A DNA stretch of 9,616 nt from Alphaproteobacteria bacterium (GTDB lineage: Bacteria; Pseudomonadota; Alphaproteobacteria; Micropepsales; Micropepsaceae). The stretch spans positions 605 through 10,220 of the forward strand of contig JAPLPI010000062.1 in NCBI GenBank assembly GCA_026400305.1, in the 5' to 3' direction. Positions within the stretch are counted from its first letter, which is position 1. Each line of letters begins with the position of its first letter. Of the stretch, positions 1-6,301 are shown in pieces. The notes beneath the pieces are model-generated. The model saw only the letters and a program-made list of their open reading frames with translations, made no database searches and was not told the origin of the DNA. The position numbers and the translations under genes were made by a program.

Positions 1-125
1 CCCTGACCCTGGACCGGCTGGCCCCCGGCGGCGCCCTAGGCCTTTTGGCGGCTTTTTCCGCGGGCGCGGTGCTGCTATGTCCCTTTGCGGCGGCCGCCAG
101 CGTCCGCCTGAATTTAGGTGGCTAG
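1..125 (+). CDS. ccmB: CcmB, haem exporter permease subunit (C-terminal fragment)
   Basis: This is the 3' end of a gene that begins before the window; codons are in phase from base 3 and the stop is TAG at 123-125. The 40 visible residues are a hydrophobic Ala/Leu/Gly-rich last membrane helix ending in SVRLNLGG, which matches the usual CcmB C-terminus (an Ala-rich run followed by ALR/VRLN). CcmB is the membrane subunit that pairs with the ATPase CcmA in the CcmABCD complex, which releases haem-loaded CcmE during cytochrome c maturation. The identification rests on the short tail plus its position directly before ccmC, with no gap between the stop and the next ATG. Fragment only, so nothing can be said about the start. 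Confidence 0.85.
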   Translation, partial: LTLDRLAPGGALGLLAAFSAGAVLLCPFAAAASVRLNLGG

Positions 126-839
126 ATGAACTGGCTTTTCCGTTACGCCAACCCGTACAATTTCATGCGGCTGTCGAATGTGCTGCTGCCTATCACGGCG
201 GTGGTCACGATGTTGTGCCTGGGTGTCGGCCTCTATCTGGGCTTTACTGCTCCGCCCGATTACCAGCAGGGACGCACCGTCCTGATCATGTTTATTCATG
301 TCCCCGCGGTCACCGTGGCCGAGCTGGCTTATGGCGCCATCGTGGCCTGTTCCCTGTTGTCGATCGTGTGGCGTCATCCCTTATCCGATATCGCGGGCCG
401 CGCCGCCGCTCCCCTTGGTGCAATGTTCACCGTGCTGGGCATGATTACCGGTGCGCTGTGGGGTCGGCCGATGTGGGGCGCTTTTTGGGCCTGGGATCCC
501 CGCCTGACCAGCTTCCTGCTGCTGCTGTTCCTGTACATCGGCTACATGGCGCTGTGGAATGCCATCGAGGATGAAGTGCGCGCCGCCCGTGCCGCCGCCA
601 TGCTGGCGTTGGTGGGCGCGGTCAATATTCCCATCATCAAATTCTCAGTGGAATGGTGGAGCAGCCTGCACCAGGGCGAAAGCATAGTGAGCGGAAAGTT
701 GGCCCCCGTCTTCCTGGCGCCGCTGCTGATTATGATGCTTGGTTATGCGCTGTTATTCGCATCGCTGTGGATGCTGCGCATTCGTATGGTCATCCTGGAA
801 CGCCGCGCCCGCAGTCTGATGCAAAGGAGCGCGGCATGA
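126..839 (+). CDS. ccmC: CcmC, haem-handling membrane protein of cytochrome c maturation
   Basis: A 237-residue multi-pass inner-membrane protein that passes haem to the chaperone CcmE. The family signature is present: the Trp-rich periplasmic loop at residues 117-126 (WGAFWAWDPR, the WGxxWxWDxR motif) and the two conserved histidines that flank the haem site, H58 (in IMFIHVP) and H182 (in SSLHQGE). About six hydrophobic helices are visible, and the length is normal for the family. The start is the ATG directly after the ccmB stop, giving the standard N-terminus, and the stop overlaps the ccmD start as ATGA at 836-839, so translation is probably coupled. Part of a ccmB-C-D-G run. The other maturation genes (ccmE, ccmF, ccmH, ccmI) are not in this window; in many alphaproteobacteria they form a separate cluster. 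Confidence 0.97.
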   Translation: MNWLFRYANPYNFMRLSNVLLPITAVVTMLCLGVGLYLGFTAPPDYQQGRTVLIMFIHVPAVTVAELAYGAIVACSLLSIVWRHPLSDIAGRAAAPLGAMFTVLGMITGALWGRPMWGAFWAWDPRLTSFLLLLFLYIGYMALWNAIEDEVRAARAAAMLALVGAVNIPIIKFSVEWWSSLHQGESIVSGKLAPVFLAPLLIMMLGYALLFASLWMLRIRMVILERRARSLMQRSAA

Positions 840-979
840 ATTTCGATTTGGGCCCCTATGGCATGTATATTTTGCCGTCCTATGCCATCTCGGCAGCGGG
901 CTTGATCGGCCTCACGCTGTGGACCGTGATCGGCTGGTACAAGGCTAGGGCTGTGCTGGCCAAGCTGGAACAGAAATGA
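836..979 (+). CDS. ccmD: CcmD, small haem exporter subunit
   Basis: A 47-residue protein with a short N-terminal stretch (MNFDLGPYGMYILPSY), one hydrophobic helix at about residues 15-34 and a charged tail (WYKARAVLAKLEQK). This is the typical CcmD layout: a tiny single-pass protein with a conserved Y/W-rich entry and a basic/acidic cytoplasmic tail. CcmD is needed for release of haem-loaded CcmE from CcmC. The gene is translationally coupled at both ends: its ATG overlaps the ccmC stop (836-839) and its TGA overlaps the ccmG start (976-979). It can be missed or extended upstream as a longer reading frame starting at 653, but the ATG at 836 gives the family-length product. Confidence 0.93.
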   Translation: MNFDLGPYGMYILPSYAISAAGLIGLTLWTVIGWYKARAVLAKLEQK

Positions 980-1518
980 AGCGCTGGGTGTTCATCGCGC
1001 CGGTCGTCGCCTTCGCGGTGCTGGCCTTCTTTCTTTTCCGCAGCCTGTGGTCGCCGGTGCCGGACCTGGTGCCTTCGGCACTGCTGAACAAGCCGGCGCC
1101 GCGCCTGACCTTGCCTGGCCTGGACGCGCAGAGCGCCGCTTTCACTCCGGCGGATCTGGCCGGCGGCCATGTCAGCGTCATCAATGTGTTTGCGTCTTGG
1201 TGCGCGCCCTGTCGCACCGAGACGGCGCCGCTCATGACTCTCAGCCGCATGCCGGGGGTGGCGCTGTACGGGCTGACGCAAAAAGACAAGCCGGAGGCCA
1301 CCCGTGCTTTCCTGGACGAGGTGGGCGATCCCTTTGCTAAAATCGCCCGCGATGACGACGGCCGCGGCTCCATAGAATGGGGCGTCTATGGCGTGCCGGA
1401 GACCTATGTGGTGGACGGGCGCGGCATCATCCGGCTGAAATATGTCGGGGCGCTCACATATGCGTCCCTGGCGCGGGAGATCGTCCCCGCTATCAAGGCC
1501 GCCCAGGCGAACCCCTGA
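976..1518 (+). CDS. ccmG: CcmG/DsbE, membrane-anchored thiol:disulfide oxidoreductase
   Basis: A 180-residue thioredoxin-fold protein that keeps the haem-binding CXXCH cysteines of apocytochrome c reduced in the periplasm. An N-terminal hydrophobic anchor (about residues 4-22) is followed by the CcmG-type segment LLNKPAPRLTLPGL, the active site WCAPC with C76 and C79, and the GVYGVPET block (136-143) holding the cis-proline P141 and the family's characteristic acidic residue E142. Length is normal. The start overlaps the ccmD stop as ATGA, which supports both the start and co-translation. A plain periplasmic thioredoxin is unlikely given the GVPET block and the ccm context. Confidence 0.96.
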   Translation: MKRWVFIAPVVAFAVLAFFLFRSLWSPVPDLVPSALLNKPAPRLTLPGLDAQSAAFTPADLAGGHVSVINVFASWCAPCRTETAPLMTLSRMPGVALYGLTQKDKPEATRAFLDEVGDPFAKIARDDDGRGSIEWGVYGVPETYVVDGRGIIRLKYVGALTYASLAREIVPAIKAAQANP

Positions 1519-1562
1519 AGGGCTGTAACCTTTTGCTAACTCTGTTTTGGCAGGATGTTCGA

Positions 1563-1805
1563 ATGCAAGTTAGCGCCACCCTTATTGCCGCCCAGCAGGC
1601 CGCCCGCGAGACGCGCGCCCGGCTGCAGGTGCCGCAGGCCCCCCAGCAGGCGAACTTCGCCGCCGCGCTGGAAAAGACCACCGGTGCCGCCTCGAGCTTC
1701 GCGGTCCTGCCGCTCCGGCAGAGCGCCGCGCCGCAGGCGGCTCAGAAGCCCGTGCAGGCGCAATCGTCTGCCCGGCTCGGGCAGCAAATCGACATTACGG
1801 TCTGA
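1563..1805 (+). CDS. Small Ala/Gln-rich protein of unknown function, downstream of ccmG
   Basis: An 80-residue protein I do not recognise. The ATG at 1563 is preceded by AGGA (1552-1555) at 7 nt spacing, and the codons are strongly G/C in the third position, so it looks like a real gene and not a shadow frame. The sequence begins MQVSATLIAAQQAARETRA, a probable amphipathic helix, continues with low-complexity Ala/Gln/Pro-rich sequence and ends QQIDITV. There is no signal peptide, membrane helix or cysteine. It starts 44 nt after the ccmG stop on the same strand, so it may share the ccm transcript, but nothing in the sequence links it to cytochrome maturation. A longer in-frame reading from 1377 lies inside ccmG and lacks a ribosome binding site. 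Confidence 0.65.
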   Translation: MQVSATLIAAQQAARETRARLQVPQAPQQANFAAALEKTTGAASSFAVLPLRQSAAPQAAQKPVQAQSSARLGQQIDITV

Positions 1806-1856
1806 GGGTCTAGGTAAGCCGGTACTTTCGCCCGGCGGCTCACCGCGTTCGTCGCT

Positions 1857-1881
1857 CGAAATGGTCCACTGGACAATTTCG
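1857..1881. repeat. 25-bp near-perfect palindrome in a convergent gap
   Basis: The left arm CGAAATGGTCCA (1857-1868) and right arm TGGACAATTTCG (1870-1881) pair in 11 of 12 positions around a central C. It lies between the stop of the 80-aa gene and the stop of the convergent marR gene. No T-run follows on either strand, so it is not a standard intrinsic terminator. Its form and location fit a dispersed REP-like palindrome or a convergent-transcription stop; which one is not decidable from one copy. Confidence 0.5.
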
Positions 1882-1902
1882 TCCGCCACTGCCGCGGCGG
1901 AC
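1881..1902. repeat. Short GC-rich hairpin next to the palindrome
   Basis: GTCCGCC (1881-1887) and GGCGGAC (1896-1902) form a 7-bp perfect stem around an 8-nt loop, starting on the last base of the 25-bp palindrome. The two inverted repeats back to back fill the space before the marR stop (1909). No poly-T tract follows on either strand. It may be part of one composite repeat unit or act as a weak convergent terminator. Confidence 0.35.
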
Positions 1903-1908
1903 CGCTCC

Positions 1909-2424
1909 TTACCCACCGATTTTCCTGCGCCGCACATTGCGGCGGGCCGGGCGTGCGCCATCGCCGTTGAGCAGTTCGGCGGCCTGGACGATCTGGGACA
2001 AGGCTTTCACGAATTTTTGGCGTTCCGGCTGGGGCAGGGCCTCCAGCAGGGCCCGTTCGGCCCGGTCCGCGGCATTGCGGGCGCCGCGCAGTGCCTTGCG
2101 GCCCGACGGGCTGATGGCCACGGCATTGGCGCGCTGATCTTCCTCGGTGCGCTCGCGCGACAGCAAACCTTTTTCCAGCATCCGGCGCACCATCTCCGCA
2201 AGCGTGGAGCGATCGATGCCGGTGATCTCCACTAATGCGGTCTGGCTGACGCCGTCATTCTGTTCCAGCGCGCACAGCAGCGTGAACTGCTGCTTGGTCA
2301 GTTCCGTGGCACCGGCTTCGCGTGCATACAGGTCGCCATAGAATTTCTGGCAGCGACGGATCATGTGAGAGGGCGCTTCGGAATGGTCAAAGCAATTTCC
2401 CGGTATGCGCTGCCCCTTCATCAT
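1909..2424 (-). CDS. MarR-family winged helix-turn-helix transcriptional regulator
   Basis: A 171-residue cytoplasmic DNA-binding protein. The MarR core is clear: a dimerisation helix region (about 15-40), ELTKQQFTLLCALEQ (41-55), the helix-turn-helix SQTALVEITGIDRSTLAEMV (60-79), MLEKGLLSRERTEEDQRANAVAISPSGR forming the wing (82-109), and C-terminal dimerisation helices. The tail is unusually basic (ARPARRNVRRRKIGG). Three cysteines (C11, C25, C51) are present, but no redox-sensing role can be claimed. The start was chosen as the ATG at 2424-2422 because AGGGG lies 6 nt upstream; two TTG codons just before it would add two residues. No target gene is adjacent on the opposite strand, so the effector and regulon are unknown; autoregulation is the simplest guess. 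Confidence 0.9.
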   Translation of the reverse strand: MMKGQRIPGNCFDHSEAPSHMIRRCQKFYGDLYAREAGATELTKQQFTLLCALEQNDGVSQTALVEITGIDRSTLAEMVRRMLEKGLLSRERTEEDQRANAVAISPSGRKALRGARNAADRAERALLEALPQPERQKFVKALSQIVQAAELLNGDGARPARRNVRRRKIGG

Positions 2425-2440
2425 CAACAACCCCTAATTT

Positions 2441-2454
2441 CGCTCCACGGAGCG
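2441..2454. promoter_or_regulatory. Palindrome just upstream of the marR ribosome binding site
   Basis: CGCTCC (2441-2446) and GGAGCG (2449-2454) form a perfect 6-bp inverted repeat with a 2-nt centre, about 17 nt upstream of the marR start. MarR proteins commonly bind short palindromes at their own promoters, so this is a candidate autoregulatory operator; as RNA it could instead be a small leader hairpin next to the ribosome binding site. Confidence 0.3.
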
Positions 2455-2538
2455 CTGCCATATCACGCCCCGTCTTCGGGTCACACGATGCGGCGCTGCA
2501 GTCCGGATGGCGAGTTAAAACGGTTTTTCGCGCCCATG

Positions 2539-2561
2539 TCTATCCGCAAATTTTCGATAGA
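2539..2561. promoter_or_regulatory. Inverted repeat TCTATC-N11-GATAGA upstream of marR
   Basis: Arms TCTATC (2539-2544) and GATAGA (2556-2561) flank an 11-nt A/T-rich centre, about 115 nt upstream of the marR start. The one-helical-turn spacing and A/T-rich core resemble a binding site for a dimeric regulator. The 6-bp arms are short enough that chance is possible. Confidence 0.25.
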
Positions 2562-2656
2562 TGATCTTTGCAAACCGCGCGCGATGTGATCCAGACGCGC
2601 CTGCGCGCATATTGCACGGTTCTATCCGAGTGGATTGTGCCGCGCGGGTACAATGA

Positions 2657-2690
2657 ATGATGTATGCCCCGCTGCGCGGGCATACATCAT
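2657..2690. repeat. Perfect 13-bp inverted repeat (hairpin) downstream of yciB
   Basis: ATGATGTATGCCC (2657-2669) and GGGCATACATCAT (2678-2690) pair without mismatch around the 8-nt loop CGCTGCGC. On the minus strand it lies about 48 nt past the yciB stop and could end or stabilise the dapF operon transcript, but no clear U-tract follows (CATTCATTG). It could also be an operator or a dispersed palindromic element. Confidence 0.55.
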
Positions 2691-2737
2691 CTTCCAATGT
2701 TTCTAAGAAGATAGTCCGCGTTCATCGCGGGGGCGCA

Positions 2738-3310
2738 TCATTGTTGCGCGTTTTTGCCGCCGCCTGCGGTGTCCGGTGTCTGATGTTTTATCACAAGACG
2801 GGTCTGTGCGAGCGCGAACAAAAAAATCAGGGGGATGATGCCCCAGACCTTGAAGGACACCCAGGCCTCGTCCGAGGTGTTGCGCCAAACCGCTTCATTG
2901 ACCACCGCTAGGGCCAGGAGAAAAATACCCCAGCGCCAGGTCAATTGCCGCCAGCCGCTTTCGGTGAGGTCGAAGGCCTGGGCGAAAATATATTTGATGA
3001 ATAGGCGATTGAAGAGCAGTCCGCCGAGCAGGGTGATGCCGAAGAAGGAATAGATGATGGTGACCTTCACCTTCAGGAAGGTTTTGTTTTCCAGATATAG
3101 CGTCAGGCCACCGAAGATCAGCACCATCACCGCGGTGAAAAGCGGCATGGGCGAGAGCTTCTTCTCGATCGTGTAGCCGATTGCCAGCGCCACGATGATC
3201 GCCACCATGAAGGCGGCGGTGGCGACGAAGAACCCGCCCCATTTGAAGGCCGCAAAGAAAATAAGAAGCGGGCCTAGGTCCAGGGCCATGCGGCGAAGCT
3301 GCGGGTTCAT
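2738..3310 (-). CDS. yciB: YciB/IspZ (septation protein A) family inner-membrane protein
   Basis: A 190-residue multi-pass membrane protein with five to six hydrophobic segments (about 11-22, 25-47, 54-72, 83-105, 127-141, 153-171). Family-typical stretches are visible: KWGGFFVAT (23-31), the NRLFIKYIF segment (101-109) and NEAVWRNTSDEAWVSFKVW (138-156). Members are linked to cell envelope integrity and septation, with no known enzymatic activity. The C-terminal tail is polar. The ATG overlaps the ftsY stop as ATGA (3307-3310), so it is the last cistron of the dapF-mtaB-ftsY-yciB operon; ftsY next to this gene is a common alphaproteobacterial arrangement. It is also catalogued as ispZ, though a direct role in isoprenoid synthesis is not supported. 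Confidence 0.93.
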   Translation of the reverse strand: MNPQLRRMALDLGPLLIFFAAFKWGGFFVATAAFMVAIIVALAIGYTIEKKLSPMPLFTAVMVLIFGGLTLYLENKTFLKVKVTIIYSFFGITLLGGLLFNRLFIKYIFAQAFDLTESGWRQLTWRWGIFLLALAVVNEAVWRNTSDEAWVSFKVWGIIPLIFLFALAQTRLVIKHQTPDTAGGGKNAQQ

Positions 3311-4236
3311 GCGTCAATTCCTACCAGGGCGCGGGCAAAGTCGGCCGCCACAAAGGGTTGCAAATCGTCTTCGCCTTCTCCCACCCCGATATAATGCACC
3401 GGCAGGCCGAAACGTCCGGCCAGGGCCACCAGGATGCCGCCCTTGGCGGTGCCGTCCAACTTGGTCATCACCAGCCCGGTCACCGGCACCGAGGCCGAGA
3501 AGGCTTCCACCTGGCTAATGGCGTTCTGGCCCGTTGTGGCGTCCAGCACCAGCAGCACCGCATGGGGTGCGGACGGGTCCAGTTTCTTGATGACGCGGGC
3601 GATCTTTTCCAGCTCCGCCATCAGGCCAGTCTTGTTCTGCAGCCGGCCCGCCGTGTCGATCAACAATATGTCGCTGCCATTGGCGCGCGCCTTCTCCAGC
3701 GCCTCGAAGGCGAGCCCCGCCGCGTCGCCGCCGGTCTTGGTGGCGACGAACTGGGCTTCGGCGCGGTCGGCCCAAACGCGCAGCTGTTCTATGGCAGCGG
3801 CGCGGAAGGTGTCGCCGGCCGCCAAGGTGACTTTGGCGCCTTCCTCGGCCAGGCGCTTGGCCAGCTTGCCGATGGTGGTGGTCTTGCCGGTGCCGTTGAC
3901 CCCTGCCACCAGGATCACAAAGGGCTTCTTGCTGTCCTCTACCCGCAACGGTTTCTGGATGGGGGTGAGCAGGGCGGCGATTTCACCGGCCATCACCGAT
4001 TTCAGTTCGGCGCCTGAGATTTCCGCGTCGTAGCGGTTCTTCGCTACCGCGGCAGCGATCTTGGCGGATTGGGCGGTCCCCATATCGGCGCGGATCAGTG
4101 CTTCTTCCAGCTCGGCCACGGCGGCGGCGTCCAGCTTCTTCTTGGTCAGGATATCGCCCAACCCGGTCTTGGACAGGCCGGACTTGAGACGGTCGAAGAA
4201 AGTGGGCGGTGGCAGCGCTTCGCCGAAAGTCCTCAT
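3307..4236 (-). CDS. ftsY: FtsY, signal recognition particle receptor GTPase
   Basis: A 309-residue SRP-type GTPase that docks ribosome-SRP complexes at the inner membrane so that membrane proteins insert co-translationally. The N-domain helices (about 12-95) contain the expected FFDRLKSGLSKT entry. The G-domain motifs are complete: the P-loop GVNGTGKTT (112-120), DTFRAAAIEQL (142-152), DTAGR (194-198) and TKLDGTAKGG (258-267), closing with HYIGVGEGEDDLQPF (281-295), the FtsY-type C-terminus. The long acidic N-terminal extension of enterobacterial FtsY is absent, which is usual for alphaproteobacteria. The start overlaps the mtaB stop (ATGA, 4233-4236) and the stop overlaps yciB. The upstream ribosome binding site is weak (CGGGA), which fits translational coupling. 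Confidence 0.98.
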   Translation of the reverse strand: MRTFGEALPPPTFFDRLKSGLSKTGLGDILTKKKLDAAAVAELEEALIRADMGTAQSAKIAAAVAKNRYDAEISGAELKSVMAGEIAALLTPIQKPLRVEDSKKPFVILVAGVNGTGKTTTIGKLAKRLAEEGAKVTLAAGDTFRAAAIEQLRVWADRAEAQFVATKTGGDAAGLAFEALEKARANGSDILLIDTAGRLQNKTGLMAELEKIARVIKKLDPSAPHAVLLVLDATTGQNAISQVEAFSASVPVTGLVMTKLDGTAKGGILVALAGRFGLPVHYIGVGEGEDDLQPFVAADFARALVGIDA

Positions 4237-5465
4237 TGTAAAATCCCGGTCAACTTGTCGCCTGTGCGGCCGGTGATGGTGAGGGGAAGGAAGTTGCCGT
4301 ACGGGGCATCGAATTTTACCGGCGTGAAGCAGGGCGTGCGACCCATGCCGCCGCGTTCCATCAATATAGTGTGGCGCGAGCCCTTCATTGCGTCCAGTCG
4401 CCTGGAGCGCGCCGCCTCGCCCTTGGCGCGCAGTCGGGCGGCGCGCTCCTTGACCAAGGGGCGGGGCAGCTGGGGCATCCTGGCGGCGGGCGTACCCTCG
4501 CGCGGCGAAAAACCGAAGACGTGCAGCTGCGACAGGCCGGCATCATCCACCAGCGCCAGACTGTTCTCGAACATCGCATCACTTTCGGTGGGAAAGCCGG
4601 CGATCAAGTCGGCGCCGAACGCGGCATCGGGACGATGACGGCGCACTTCGTTGCAAAAGGCGATGGTGTCAGCGCGGCTGTGGCGGCGCTTCATGCGCTT
4701 AAGAATCATGTCGTCGCCCGACTGGGCCGACAGATGGAAATGGGGCATCAGCCGCTCTTCCTCGGCGATGGCGCGGATCAGCGTCTGGTCAGCCTCGATG
4801 CTGTCGATCGAGGAAATACGCAGCCGCTTCAGTTCGGGCACCAGCTTGAGGATCTTGCGCACCAATGTTCCCAGCCCGGTCGTACCGGGCAGGTCGGCGC
4901 CGTAAGAGGTGAGGTCCACTCCGGTCAGCACGATCTCGGCAAAGCCATTTTCCACCACCCGGCGGGCCTGGGCCACCACCGCGCCCATGGGCACGCTGCG
5001 TGAAGGGCCCCGGCCATAGGGAATGATGCAGAAGGTGCAGCGGTGATCGCAGCCATTCTGCACCGACAGGAAGGCGCGGGTCCTGCCTTCGAAATGATCC
5101 ACTATGGGAGACGTATTCTCACGCAGTCCCATGATGTCGGCGACGCGAATCCTGTCGCCAAAGCCGGCATAGCTTTCCGCGGCCAGCTTTTCGGCATTGC
5201 CCAGCACCCGGTCCACTTCGGGCATCGCGGCATATGTCTGGGGCTCGGTTTGCGCGGCGCAGCCGGTGACGATGATGCGCCGGTCTGGTTGTTCGCGCTT
5301 CAGCTTGCGGATGGCCTGGCGCGACTGGCGCACCGCTTCGGCCGTGACGGCACAAGTGTTGATGACCACCGCATCGCGCAGCTGGGCTTCGCGGGCACGG
5401 TCCTTGATCGCCTCGCTCTCATACGCGTTGAGGCGGCAGCCGAACGTCACGACCTCCAGGGTCAT
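4233..5465 (-). CDS. mtaB: MtaB, tRNA t6A37 methylthiotransferase (radical SAM)
   Basis: A 410-residue enzyme that converts N6-threonylcarbamoyladenosine at tRNA position 37 to its 2-methylthio derivative. It has the three domains of the methylthiotransferase family: an N-terminal UPF0004 domain with cluster ligands C10 (TFGCRLN), C38 (INTCAV) and C69 (VTGCAAQ); the radical SAM CxxxCxxC motif C139/C143/C146 (NGCDHRCTFCIIPYGRG); and a C-terminal TRAM-like RNA-binding region (about 355-410). The TFGCRLN opening separates MtaB from MiaB and RimO. The reading frame stays open for a further 122 codons upstream, antisense to dapF; I chose the ATG at 5465 because it overlaps the dapF stop (ATGA, 5462-5465) and gives the family N-terminus. 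Confidence 0.95.
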   Translation of the reverse strand: MTLEVVTFGCRLNAYESEAIKDRAREAQLRDAVVINTCAVTAEAVRQSRQAIRKLKREQPDRRIIVTGCAAQTEPQTYAAMPEVDRVLGNAEKLAAESYAGFGDRIRVADIMGLRENTSPIVDHFEGRTRAFLSVQNGCDHRCTFCIIPYGRGPSRSVPMGAVVAQARRVVENGFAEIVLTGVDLTSYGADLPGTTGLGTLVRKILKLVPELKRLRISSIDSIEADQTLIRAIAEEERLMPHFHLSAQSGDDMILKRMKRRHSRADTIAFCNEVRRHRPDAAFGADLIAGFPTESDAMFENSLALVDDAGLSQLHVFGFSPREGTPAARMPQLPRPLVKERAARLRAKGEAARSRRLDAMKGSRHTILMERGGMGRTPCFTPVKFDAPYGNFLPLTITGRTGDKLTGILQ

Positions 5466-6295
5466 GGTTTGCCTGAAAGCTTGTTCAGATCCATCTGGCC
5501 GCGAAAGGGTTCGGCGGTGGGTCCGGTCATCAGCACATGGCCGTCGCTTTCGCGCCATTCGATCAGGAGCGAGCCGCCGTCCAGGATCACTTCCACCTTG
5601 CGGTCTGTCAGGCCGCGCCGGATGGCCGATACGGCCGTGGCGCAGGCACCAGTGCCGCAGGCAAGCGTCACGCCGACGCCGCGTTCCCACACCCGCATGC
5701 GGATTTTTCCCGGGTCCAGCACCTGGGCGAATTCGACATTGGTGCGGTTGGGGAACAAGGGCAGGTTTTCGATTTTGGGGCCCAGCATTGTGATGGGTGC
5801 GGCCATGGCATCGGGCACGAACAGCACGCAATGGGGATTGCCCATGGAAGCGGCGCTGGCCGGTACGCTGGATCTGCCCACTTCGATCAGGAAGTTTCTG
5901 GTATCGGTTTCCTGCGCCAGCGGGATCTGTTGCCAGTCCAGCCGCGGCTCGCCCACATCCACCGTCACCGCGCCCTTGCCGGCATCGCTGCAGATCAGAA
6001 GCCCGCCCTTGGTGGCAAGCTTGACCCGCACCAGGCCGCGTTCGTCCAGCAAAAGGCGCGCGACACAGCGCGTGGCGTTGTAGCAGCTTTCCGATTCCGA
6101 TCCGTCGGCATTGTAGAACAGCACGCTGGCATCGGCCTGGGCGCCGCCGGGGCGGATCACCACCACCGTGTCGCAGCCCACGCCGAAATGGCGATTGGCC
6201 ACGGCCTGCATCGCGGCCAGATTGACGGCGGCGTCGCGCGCGTCGAACACCACGAAATCATTGCCCAGGCCGTGCATTTTCACGAAAGCAGTCAT
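5462..6295 (-). CDS. dapF: DapF, diaminopimelate epimerase
   Basis: A 277-residue cofactor-independent epimerase that turns LL- into meso-diaminopimelate for lysine and peptidoglycan. The start gives the standard opening MTAFVKMHGLGNDFVVFDAR. The two catalytic cysteines are present: C71 (NADGSESESCYNATR) and C213 (RVWERGVGVTLACGTGACA), along with N12, N62, N73, N153, N186 and E204/R205, the expected substrate contacts. Two positions are unusual: the Gln of the GxGxDQ motif is T43 (GVGCDTV), and the Gly after the first catalytic Cys (normally C-G-N) is Y72. First gene of the dapF-mtaB-ftsY-yciB operon. No Shine-Dalgarno sequence precedes the ATG, and a putative -10 lies only 6 nt upstream, suggesting leaderless translation. 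Confidence 0.95.
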   Translation of the reverse strand: MTAFVKMHGLGNDFVVFDARDAAVNLAAMQAVANRHFGVGCDTVVVIRPGGAQADASVLFYNADGSESESCYNATRCVARLLLDERGLVRVKLATKGGLLICSDAGKGAVTVDVGEPRLDWQQIPLAQETDTRNFLIEVGRSSVPASAASMGNPHCVLFVPDAMAAPITMLGPKIENLPLFPNRTNVEFAQVLDPGKIRMRVWERGVGVTLACGTGACATAVSAIRRGLTDRKVEVILDGGSLLIEWRESDGHVLMTGPTAEPFRGQMDLNKLSGKP

Positions 6296-6301
6296 GGATG
6301 C

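Larger units (their letters stand above)
2425..2737. other. 313-nt gene-free region upstream of marR
   Basis: This stretch lies between the yciB stop and the marR start, both on the minus strand. I see no credible gene in it; the longer frames on the + strand lack a start signal and family resemblance, or overlap yciB antisense. It is visibly more A/T-rich around 2515-2570 than the neighbouring coding sequence. It contains three inverted repeats, listed separately, and presumably the marR promoter, whose -35/-10 elements I could not assign with confidence. Confidence 0.6.

Noticed and set aside
1555..2235. A 226-codon + strand frame from the 80-aa gene across into marR
   Set aside because: It reads the 80-aa gene in another frame and marR antisense, is Arg/Pro/Ser-rich with no motif, and crosses the palindromic gap.
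2657..2690. Intrinsic terminator for yciB or for a + strand transcript
   Set aside because: The hairpin is strong, but neither side is followed by a T-run, so it was listed as an inverted repeat and not called a terminator.
5466..5831. A 122-codon N-terminal extension of mtaB giving a 532-aa product
   Set aside because: The extra part is antisense to dapF and has low-complexity shadow-like sequence; the ATG at 5465 overlaps the dapF stop and begins the normal MtaB N-terminus.
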